In this document: positions 22,456-28,801 of the stretch, piece after piece
Layout: the number at the start of each line of letters is the position of its first letter
How positions within the stretch are numbered: position 1 is the first letter of the stretch
Source of the DNA: Chloroflexota bacterium
GTDB taxonomy: Bacteria > Chloroflexota > Anaerolineae > Promineifilales > Promineifilaceae
Assembly (NCBI GenBank): GCA_013112725.1
Contig: JABFFZ010000065.1
Coordinates: 1-34,427, forward strand
Reading direction: 5' to 3'
Length of the DNA stretch: 34,427 nt
Position numbers and translations under genes: made by a program
Notes under the pieces: generated by a model
What the model saw: only the letters and a program-made list of their open reading frames with translations
Told to the model about the DNA's origin: nothing
The model's database searches: none

Positions 22456-22494
22456 TGAAAATTATGAATTATGAAGGATGAATTATGAATTTCC
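22456..22494. repeat. Heptamer repeat (AATTATG x4) in the divergent intergenic region
   Basis: AATTATG, AATTATG, AAGGATG, AATTATG occupy 22460-22487 with exact 7-bp spacing, about 15 bp upstream of the ureohydrolase start. No inverted partner is present. Confidence 0.75.
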
Positions 22495-22574
22495 TCACAT
22501 TCATTCAAATCAAGCTACATTTTCCGAGATACGGCCGTATTTGCCAAAAACCCCCACCATCGTGTTATGATCCC

Positions 22575-22608
22575 ACTGATTACCGATTACCGATTACGAA
22601 TCACGAGG
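22575..22608. repeat. Heptamer repeat (CCGATTA type) just before the GGT start
   Basis: CTGATTA, CCGATTA, CCGATTA and the degenerate CGAATCA run from 22576 to 22603 and merge with the GAGGAAA ribosome-binding site of the gamma-glutamyltransferase gene. Variants of the same unit are found at 24826-24875. Confidence 0.7.
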
Positions 22609-22613
22609 AAACC

Positions 22614-24245
22614 ATGAACTTTGAAACCCACACCTTCCCCAGCCGCCGCTCCAACGTGGTGGCGCTGAATGGGCTGGTTGCCACCAGCCAACCGCTGGCG
22701 GCGCAGGCCGGATTGGACATTCTAAAAGCAGGCGGCAATGCCGTAGACGCGGCCATTGCCACCGTGGCTACGCTGTGCGTGGTGGAGCCAACCTCCACCG
22801 GCATCGGTGGTGACGCCTTTGCCCTCATCTGGCAGGCAGACGAGGGCAAATTGTATGGATTGAATGCCAGCGGCCCCGCGCCACAGGGTCTCACGGCCGA
22901 CCTGGTACGCGATCAGGGTCACAGCCACTTTCCCGCTTTGGGCGCGCTGCCGGTGACGGTACCGGGAGCGGTACGCGGCTGGGAACTGGCGCTGGCGCGT
23001 TTTGGCAGCATGGAGCTGGACAAGCTGCTGGCGCAGCCAATCCAGTATGCGCGGGATGGTTTTCCGCTGAGCCAGCGCATTGCGGCTGCCTGGGCGCGCT
23101 CCACGGAAAAGATGAGCCGGCATCCTGATTCGCGGCGGGTGTGGCTGCCACACGGCCGTGCCCCTCGCGCCGCCGAACGTTTCCAAAACCCTGAATTTGC
23201 CCAAACCTTGACCACGCTTGCTGACGAAGGCCCGGACGCCTTTTATCTGGGCGATATTGGCCGCCAGATTGCTGACTGTGTGCAGGCCGCCGGCGGCCTG
23301 CTGACCCAGGATGATCTGGCGCAGTACCAGGCGGAATGGGTGGAGCCGATTTCGGTGGATTTTGGCGACGGGTTCGCCTTTTACGAAATCCCGCCCAACG
23401 GGCAGGGCTTAACGGCGCTGTTGGCGCTGAATCTGGCCGGGCAGTTTGATTTGCGGGCTTTGGGGTATGGCACGGCCGATTATTATCACGCCCTGATTGA
23501 AGTAATGAAGCTGGCCTTTGCCGATGCCCACACCTATATTGGCGACCCGCGCCAGGTGGATGTGCCGGTCGCCGGGCTGCTGAGCGCCGCGTACACCCAG
23601 ACCCGGGCGGCGCAGGTGAATATGGCACAGGCGCAGCCGCCCACCGCCGGGCAACCGCCGCGACATGGCGATACCGTTTACCTGACGATGGCGGACGGCA
23701 ACGGCAATATGGTGAGCTGGATTCAAAGCCTGTACATGGGTTTTGGCAGTGGGTTGACGGCGGGCACAACCGGCGTACAGTTGCAGAATCGCGGCGCCAA
23801 TTTCAGCCTGGAGCCGGGGCATCCCAATGAAGTGGCGCCGGGCAAACGGCCGTACCATACCATCATTCCCGGCTTTATCACCCACAACGGGCAGGCGTGG
23901 AGCAGCTTTGGTGTGATGGGCGGCTTTATGCAGCCGCAGGGTCATTTGCAGGTGGGGCTAAACCTGGCGCTATGGGGCATGGACCCACAAACAGCCCTGG
24001 ACGCGCCTCGTTTTAACTGGCTGCAAGGGATGGAGGTGGCATTGGAAACGGCCGTTTCGATTCTGCCCGGTGCAGGCGCCCCCCTTTCCATTCACACCGG
24101 GTTGACCCGGCGCGGCCATACTATCAAGGATAACGAACACCCCATGTCTTTTGGCGGCGGGCAGGTGATTGTGCGAGACCCGGCAACCGGCGTCCTCATT
24201 GGCGGCAGCGAACCGCGTAATGATGGCGCAGCGGTAGGATGGTGA
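22614..24245 (+). CDS. ggt: Gamma-glutamyltransferase family protein (Ntn hydrolase)
   Basis: 543 residues from ATG 22614 with GAGGAAA upstream; the frame is open from 22485 but the extension is encoded by repeats. The heavy-chain opening is ATSQPLAAQAGLDILKAGGNAVDAAIATVATLCVVEP, with STGIGGDAFALIW as in the family. The autoprocessing site is at HGDTVYLTMAD, where Thr354 is the expected N-terminal nucleophile of the small subunit. Later motifs are APGKRPYHTIIPGF and SFGVMGGFMQPQGHLQV. Family members cleave gamma-glutamyl bonds (glutathione) or acylate cephalosporins. No signal peptide is seen, so it may be cytoplasmic, unlike E. coli Ggt. It is divergent from the ureohydrolase, hinting at nitrogen salvage. 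Confidence 0.9.
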   Translation: MNFETHTFPSRRSNVVALNGLVATSQPLAAQAGLDILKAGGNAVDAAIATVATLCVVEPTSTGIGGDAFALIWQADEGKLYGLNASGPAPQGLTADLVRDQGHSHFPALGALPVTVPGAVRGWELALARFGSMELDKLLAQPIQYARDGFPLSQRIAAAWARSTEKMSRHPDSRRVWLPHGRAPRAAERFQNPEFAQTLTTLADEGPDAFYLGDIGRQIADCVQAAGGLLTQDDLAQYQAEWVEPISVDFGDGFAFYEIPPNGQGLTALLALNLAGQFDLRALGYGTADYYHALIEVMKLAFADAHTYIGDPRQVDVPVAGLLSAAYTQTRAAQVNMAQAQPPTAGQPPRHGDTVYLTMADGNGNMVSWIQSLYMGFGSGLTAGTTGVQLQNRGANFSLEPGHPNEVAPGKRPYHTIIPGFITHNGQAWSSFGVMGGFMQPQGHLQVGLNLALWGMDPQTALDAPRFNWLQGMEVALETAVSILPGAGAPLSIHTGLTRRGHTIKDNEHPMSFGGGQVIVRDPATGVLIGGSEPRNDGAAVGW

Positions 24246-24250
24246 GCGCG

Positions 24251-24292
24251 TATTCAGGTGTTTACATGAACACTTAAACACCTGAACACTTT
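24251..24292. repeat. 8-bp repeat hairpin after ggt
   Basis: CAGGTGTTTA (24255-24264) pairs with TAAACACCTG (24275-24284), 10 bp perfect with a 10-base loop; AACACTTA, AACACCTG, AACACTTT repeat at 8-bp spacing. It sits just after the ggt stop and may act as its terminator. Confidence 0.65.
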
Positions 24293-24298
24293 CTACTT

Positions 24299-24311
24299 GT
24301 GATATAATCAC
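24299..24311 (+). promoter_or_regulatory. Possible -10 element before the stress module
   Basis: TATAAT at 24303-24308 lies within GTGAT-ATA-ATCAC, 170 bp upstream of the first STAS gene. No convincing -35 is seen at 16-18 bp, so this is a weak call. Confidence 0.3.
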
Positions 24312-24400
24312 CGCCGTTAAGCAGCGGGCGGATGGCAGCGGACGCTATTTATTTTATTTTTGTCCCTTTGCTATTTTGCGCCTTTGTATTGAGTGGCAAC

Positions 24401-24435
24401 CAGACATCCGATTTCTTTGAGAAATCGGATGTCTG
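24401..24435. repeat. 15-bp perfect palindromic hairpin in the leader of the STAS gene
   Basis: CAGACATCCGATTTC (24401-24415), loop TTTGA, GAAATCGGATGTCTG (24421-24435). It resembles a dispersed REP-type palindrome and has no T-tract, so it is more likely a repeat element or mRNA structure than a terminator. It ends 42 bp before the STAS start. Confidence 0.75.
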
Positions 24436-24477
24436 ACACGAGGAAATATCGAAAAAACACATTAGGAGGAAAATTTG

Positions 24478-24825
24478 ATGAGCGAAACCAATTTGAACCT
24501 GACCACAGAAGTATTCAAACGAGTGACGTTGGTGAAAGCGTCTGGGCGTATAGACAGCAGTAACGCCGCCCAATTTGACGCCGCCTTGAAAGATGTGCTG
24601 GGCGGTGGGCTTGAAAACATCGTCCTTGATCTTTCGGAAATCAGTTATATGAGTAGTGCCGGTTTACGGGCCATTGTGGCGGCTCATCGTGAGTGTGCCA
24701 AAAAGAAAGGGTCGCTTGTTCTGGCAGCCCCGTCTGAACGAGTATCAGAAGTGTTTTCGTTGGCCGGCCTGGATTCTATTTTTACGGTCTATGATGACGT
24801 GACGGCGGCTGTCGGGAGTTTTTAA
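24478..24825 (+). CDS. STAS-domain anti-sigma factor antagonist (RsbV/SpoIIAA-like), first copy
   Basis: 115 residues from ATG 24478 with a strong AGGAGGA. Single STAS domain: VTLVKASGRIDSSNAAQF, ENIVLDLSEISYMSSAGLRAI, then LVLAAPSERVSEVFSLAGLDSIF. Ser60 aligns with the phosphorylated Ser58 of SpoIIAA. In known partner switches the unphosphorylated protein binds the anti-sigma kinase and frees its partner, while the kinase inactivates it by phosphorylation. The kinase-like gene follows 54 bp later and the phosphatase is the fourth gene. Confidence 0.93.
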   Translation: MSETNLNLTTEVFKRVTLVKASGRIDSSNAAQFDAALKDVLGGGLENIVLDLSEISYMSSAGLRAIVAAHRECAKKKGSLVLAAPSERVSEVFSLAGLDSIFTVYDDVTAAVGSF

Positions 24826-24875
24826 CGTCGTAACCCGTAATCCGTAGTCCGATGCCCGACTGCCGATTACCCATT
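24826..24875. repeat. Heptamer repeat (CGTAACC/CGTAATC/CGATTAC type)
   Basis: Degenerate consecutive heptamers CGTAACC, CGTAATC, CGTAGTC, CGATGCC, CGACTGC, CGATTAC fill the entire gap between the STAS and kinase genes, leaving no visible Shine-Dalgarno for the second. Confidence 0.65.
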
Positions 24876-24879
24876 CCCC

Positions 24880-25302
24880 ATGGGCGATACCCTCATCATT
24901 CCCGGACGTTACGACAAAATTCAAGAGGCATGCCAGTTTGTGGCGGCGGGGGCCGCGCAGGCCGGGTTGGATGACACGGCCGTCTTTCACGTAGAACTGG
25001 CCTGTGATGAAGCCTGTACGAACGTCATCGAACACGCCTATGGCGCGGAAGATGTGGGGCAGATTCGTATCAGTTGGGAAGTGCAGGCGGACCGGTTTGT
25101 CATTACCATTCACGACAACGGCCGTAGCTTTGACCCTGACGATGTCCCGGTCCCCATTCCCAAAGATGTAGCCAACGGCGCCTCCGATTTTCCCCGCGTG
25201 GGCGGCCTGGGTGTTCATTTCATGCGCAAGCTAATGGATGAGGTTCGCTACCAATTTGAAGATGATGGCAATACGTTGGTGTTGGTGAAGGTGATCGAAT
25301 AA
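24880..25302 (+). CDS. Anti-sigma factor serine kinase-like ATPase (RsbW/SpoIIAB-like)
   Basis: 140 residues of HATPase_c_2 type. The N-box is HVELACDEACTNVIEHAYG, with the Asn that coordinates magnesium; G1 is IHDNGRSFDP; G2 is GGLGVHFMRKLMDEV. Size and single-domain form match RsbW/SpoIIAB, which bind a sigma factor or other target and phosphorylate the STAS antagonist. No sigma factor gene is in the window, so the target is unknown. The ATG at 24880 lacks a ribosome-binding site, possibly relying on coupling from the first STAS gene. Confidence 0.92.
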   Translation: MGDTLIIPGRYDKIQEACQFVAAGAAQAGLDDTAVFHVELACDEACTNVIEHAYGAEDVGQIRISWEVQADRFVITIHDNGRSFDPDDVPVPIPKDVANGASDFPRVGGLGVHFMRKLMDEVRYQFEDDGNTLVLVKVIE

Positions 25303-25304
25303 AC

Positions 25305-25356
25305 GTGAAACGTGATGCGTGATGCGTCTTTTCACGCATCACGCATCACGTTTCAC
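25305..25356. repeat. 23-bp perfect heptamer hairpin between kinase and second STAS gene
   Basis: GTGAAACGTGATGCGTGATG and three further bases (25305-25327) are exactly reverse-complemented at 25334-25356 with loop CTTTTC. This 23-bp perfect stem is the longest continuous one among these elements and ends about 10 bp before the second STAS ATG, where it would be expected to interfere with ribosome access. Confidence 0.85.
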
Positions 25357-25366
25357 GCATCATACT

Positions 25367-25714
25367 ATGGCAATTCAACAAGAATCTTTGCACAGTGATG
25401 TATGGCTGGTGCGGGCAGACGGCCGTTTAGACCAGAGCCAGACCCCATTATTGGAGACGGCGCTGAATCAACTGTTGGATGACGGCCGTACCGTCCTCAT
25501 TGTAGACCTCTCTCAGGCCAGCTACATTAACAGCGGCGGACTGCGCTGCCTGGTTTCTGCCTGGCGGCGCGCCAAACAGCAAGATGGCGATGTCTTATTG
25601 TGTGGCTTGAATGATCGCCTGCAGGAAGTTTTTACCATGGTTGGGTTTGACAAGGTTTTTCAAATTCACCCGACGCTCACAGCCGCGCAGCGGGCGGTGA
25701 AGAAAGGGAAATAG
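25367..25714 (+). CDS. STAS-domain anti-sigma factor antagonist, second copy
   Basis: 115 residues from ATG 25367; the frame is open from 25319 but that part is repeat DNA. STAS domain: VWLVRADGRLDQSQTPLLETA, TVLIVDLSQASYINSGGLRCL, then LLCGLNDRLQEVFTMVGFDKVF. Ser56 aligns with the regulatory serine. It differs clearly from the first copy, so two antagonists probably compete for, or feed different signals to, the same kinase. No Shine-Dalgarno is seen. Confidence 0.92.
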   Translation: MAIQQESLHSDVWLVRADGRLDQSQTPLLETALNQLLDDGRTVLIVDLSQASYINSGGLRCLVSAWRRAKQQDGDVLLCGLNDRLQEVFTMVGFDKVFQIHPTLTAAQRAVKKGK

Positions 25715-25748
25715 GTAATTGGGTAATTACCCAATTACCCAATTACCT
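25713..25748. repeat. 16-bp perfect hairpin (GGTAATT type) before the phosphatase gene
   Basis: AGGTAATTGGGTAATT (25713-25728) pairs with AATTACCCAATTACCT (25733-25748), loop ACCC. It starts at the stop codon of the second STAS gene and ends 7 bp before the phosphatase ATG. Confidence 0.85.
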
Positions 25749-25755
25749 CCACTCT

Positions 25756-28656
25756 ATGGACACCGGCTCTGTTTCCATGCCGCTGCTCTCTGTGGGCATT
25801 TTTCTTGGGGCCATGTTACTGGCAACTTATGTTGCTGTGCGCCGCTATCGCTCGCGGCAACTGTTGCTGGCGCGGGTAGCTGAGTTAGAGTCTCTGAGCG
25901 AGGCGGGGCGGGCCATTGTGGAAGCCGAACTGGATGTAGATGCCTTATGTGCCCTGATTGCCACCGAAAGTGGCAAGGTGATTGATAATGGCACGTTGCA
26001 AATTGGCCTTTTTGAGCAGTCGTTGTATCACATCTATTACTGGTGCATCAACGGCCATCAACAACCCACACCGCAAACTTTTGACCTGCGTAAAGGCACG
26101 GGTATTGTTGGCTGGGTGCGTGAAAGCAAACAGCCGCTCCTTATCCATGATTTTGAGAAGGAGATGTCCCGCCTGCCCGCCCGCCCGCGTTACATTAGCG
26201 ATACGCCGCCTCGTTCCGGCATCTTCATTCCCCTGATCAGTGGTGAAGAAACTTTAGGCGTCATTGCTGCCCAAAGCGACCAGCCCAACCGGTTTAACGA
26301 AGAAGATTTACGCCGGTTAATGATTCTGGCCAACCAGGCGGCGGCAGCCATTGCCCATGCTCGCCTGTTTGCCCAGGCGGAAAAGCGGGCAGCGCAGTTG
26401 GAACTGGTGGGGGAAATTGGCCGCGCAATTGGCCGGGTGCAGAACCAGGATGAGATTTTTAAGCAGGTGGTGAATCTGACGGCTTCGACCTTTGGTTTTC
26501 ATCTGGTCACAATTTTTGGGGTAAACGGCCGTACAGACGGCCATGACGCCACGGTTATCATGCAGGCCAGCAGCCGGCCCGAATTGATGAATCTTCGTCT
26601 GGCAGTTGCCTCTGGCGAAGGGTTGGTGGGCACGGCCGTGGCTACTCGCCAGACGGTCATCAGCAACGACACCCGCCATGATGATCGTTTTGTTTACCGC
26701 TGGGGGGTGCTGGAAGAGAGTACCTGCGCCGAAATGGCCATCCCTTTGCAGGTGGATGGCGAATTATTGGGCGTGTTAGACGTACAAAGTCCACAGCCTG
26801 GTTTTTTCACCAGTATTGAAAAAATGACGCTGGAAACATTAGCTGCCGAAACTGCCATCGCCATCAACAAAATGCAGCAGTTGGCGCGGCAGCGGGAACA
26901 GGCCTGGCTGACAACGGCGCAGTTACAGGTGGCCGAAGCCATCGGCCACGCCGATTCACCCGATGATATGCTGGAAAGTGTGACCCGGTTGGCCGTGATG
27001 TTGTTGGGCGTCTCTTTTTGTGCCACGCTGTTGTGGGACGAAGAGGCGCAGGCGTACAACTGCATGACCGTCTACGGCCGTGAGGCCCAGACCGCGCGCC
27101 AGTTATGCCCGGTGCGGGTGCACCTGGGTGAATGGCCAATGCTAGATGCCGTGCATGAATGCCAGGAGCCGATTGCCACATCTAGGATACCAGTCTGGCT
27201 GCAAACGGCCGTAATCCAACCCGATGATCCCCCGCTCACCCAAATCACCATCCAGCCGTTGGTAACGGGCCAACAAATGTTAGGCGTGATGTTGGTGGAT
27301 GATGTGGCCGGGATGGGCCATGGCGCGGCCATCTTCTCGCGCCGGAATGAACTGCTGCAAGATATTGCCGGGCAAACGGCGCGGGCGCTGGAAAATGCCC
27401 AACTGCGCGCTGCCCAACAGGAGGAGGCGTGGGTCAACACGGCCCTTTTCCAGGTGGCTGCTGCCGTCAACAGCCTCACCGACCTGAACGAAATCCTCTC
27501 TACCATTGTGCGCCTCATTCCCTTGCTGGTAGGCGTGGAATCAGCCGTTATTCTCATTTGGGACAATATGCGCCATCTTTTTTACCCCGGCCCCAGCTAT
27601 GGTATCGGTGAGATGGAGCGTGGCCTGCTGGAAACGCTGGCGGTGGATCATGATGAGATGCAGTCGTTAGCCCCTGGCTTGCTGACGCATACGGAAATTG
27701 CCACGGGCGATTTTAAGACAATTGGCCTGCCGCATTGGTTGGAGCGGGTGTTTCGCACCCCCTCGGCCTGTGCTTTTCCGTTGGCGGCGCGGGGAGAATT
27801 GGTAGGGCTGATGCTGGTGGGGGCGCAGCCACAGATGCCGCATCGCCGTTTGAACATTCTTACCGGTATTGCCCATCAGGCGGCTACGGCCGTTGTCAAC
27901 CACCAGCTTTACCAGGAGGCGGCCGAACGGGATCGGCTGGAGCGGGAATTGGATGTGGCCCGTGAAATTCAGGCGAGCCTGATCCCGCATGACAACCCGG
28001 CTATTACCGGCTGCCAGGTAGCCGGTTATTGGCAGGCAGCGCGCCAGGTGAGCGGCGATTTTTATGATTTTATGGAACTGTCTGATGGTAAATGGGGTAT
28101 TCTCATTGCCGACGTGGCTGACAAGGGGGTGCCGGCGGCCATCTTTATGGCGCTCAGCCGTACCATTTTGCGCACCATTGCCTTTAACCGTACCGATCCG
28201 GCCAATACCCTGATTCGCGCCAACGAGATAATTGGCAAGGATGCCCAGTCTGACCTGTTTGTGACCGTTTTTTATGCTGTTTGGGACTGGCACAAGGAGG
28301 TGCTCGCCTACGCCAATGCCGGGCACAACCCGCCACTGCTGTTGCGCGCCGATGGGCAGGTGCAAATGCTGACGACGCAGGGGATTGCTCTGGGGGTGCT
28401 GCCACAGGTGCAAATTGAACGGCGGGAAACGGTGTTCCGCCCGGGGGATACGCTGGTTTTGTATACTGACGGGGTGACAGAGGCGATGAACGAGGATTTT
28501 GACGAATTTGGCCTGGATCGGCTGCGGGTGACGGTGGAGGCCGTCCGGCAGCGCCAACCAGGGGAGATTGTCACGGCCGTGACCCACGCCATTCACGTCC
28601 ACGCCGGTGACACCCCCCAATTTGACGACATCACCCTGGTAGTGATGAAACGCTAA
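25756..28656 (+). CDS. Multi-GAF PP2C-type serine phosphatase (RsbU/RsbP/SpoIIE-like)
   Basis: 966 residues. One N-terminal membrane helix (about 9-28) is followed by a short coil and four GAF-like domains at about 40-205, 215-375, 390-550 and 560-725, recognisable by phrases such as GTGIVGWVRESKQPLLI, SGEGLVGTAVATRQTVI and IPLQVDGELLGVLDVQS. A coiled linker RDRLERELDVAREIQASLIP leads to the PP2C_SIG domain (about 760-966): VSGDFYDFMELSDGKWGILIADVADKG, YANAGHNPPLLL, LVLYTDGVTEAMN and FDDITLVVMKR, with the metal-binding Asp residues present. It would dephosphorylate the STAS proteins encoded just upstream when its GAF domains sense a ligand or redox signal. Last gene of the module. Confidence 0.93.
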   Translation: MDTGSVSMPLLSVGIFLGAMLLATYVAVRRYRSRQLLLARVAELESLSEAGRAIVEAELDVDALCALIATESGKVIDNGTLQIGLFEQSLYHIYYWCINGHQQPTPQTFDLRKGTGIVGWVRESKQPLLIHDFEKEMSRLPARPRYISDTPPRSGIFIPLISGEETLGVIAAQSDQPNRFNEEDLRRLMILANQAAAAIAHARLFAQAEKRAAQLELVGEIGRAIGRVQNQDEIFKQVVNLTASTFGFHLVTIFGVNGRTDGHDATVIMQASSRPELMNLRLAVASGEGLVGTAVATRQTVISNDTRHDDRFVYRWGVLEESTCAEMAIPLQVDGELLGVLDVQSPQPGFFTSIEKMTLETLAAETAIAINKMQQLARQREQAWLTTAQLQVAEAIGHADSPDDMLESVTRLAVMLLGVSFCATLLWDEEAQAYNCMTVYGREAQTARQLCPVRVHLGEWPMLDAVHECQEPIATSRIPVWLQTAVIQPDDPPLTQITIQPLVTGQQMLGVMLVDDVAGMGHGAAIFSRRNELLQDIAGQTARALENAQLRAAQQEEAWVNTALFQVAAAVNSLTDLNEILSTIVRLIPLLVGVESAVILIWDNMRHLFYPGPSYGIGEMERGLLETLAVDHDEMQSLAPGLLTHTEIATGDFKTIGLPHWLERVFRTPSACAFPLAARGELVGLMLVGAQPQMPHRRLNILTGIAHQAATAVVNHQLYQEAAERDRLERELDVAREIQASLIPHDNPAITGCQVAGYWQAARQVSGDFYDFMELSDGKWGILIADVADKGVPAAIFMALSRTILRTIAFNRTDPANTLIRANEIIGKDAQSDLFVTVFYAVWDWHKEVLAYANAGHNPPLLLRADGQVQMLTTQGIALGVLPQVQIERRETVFRPGDTLVLYTDGVTEAMNEDFDEFGLDRLRVTVEAVRQRQPGEIVTAVTHAIHVHAGDTPQFDDITLVVMKR

Positions 28657-28756
28657 CCATTTGGTGACACCCCTCACCCGCGAAACGTGCCAAACTTCCT
28701 ACCGCTGACCACCTCACTTCGCCTATGCTGGTGATGTTTGTTGTTTTTGTTTGTAA

Positions 28757-28774
28757 TAGGCGATGAATCGCCTA
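28757..28774. repeat. Short palindromic element upstream of the reductase-like gene
   Basis: TAGGCGAT (28757-28764) and ATCGCCTA (28767-28774) form an 8-bp stem, extended imperfectly by flanking GTAA and CTAC. It looks like a dispersed REP-type palindrome. The 145-base gap from 28657 to 28801 holds nothing else that I can support. Confidence 0.5.
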
Positions 28775-28801
28775 CTACGAACAAACGAAGAGAGAGGCGG
28801 C

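Noticed and set aside
22485..22613. Longer start for the gamma-glutamyltransferase
   Set aside because: The added residues are encoded by heptamer repeats and the family domain begins right after ATG 22614, which has GAGGAAA upstream.
27667..28677. 336-codon minus-strand frame antisense to the phosphatase
   Set aside because: The plus strand carries intact GAF and PP2C motifs over the same bases; the antisense product looks random.
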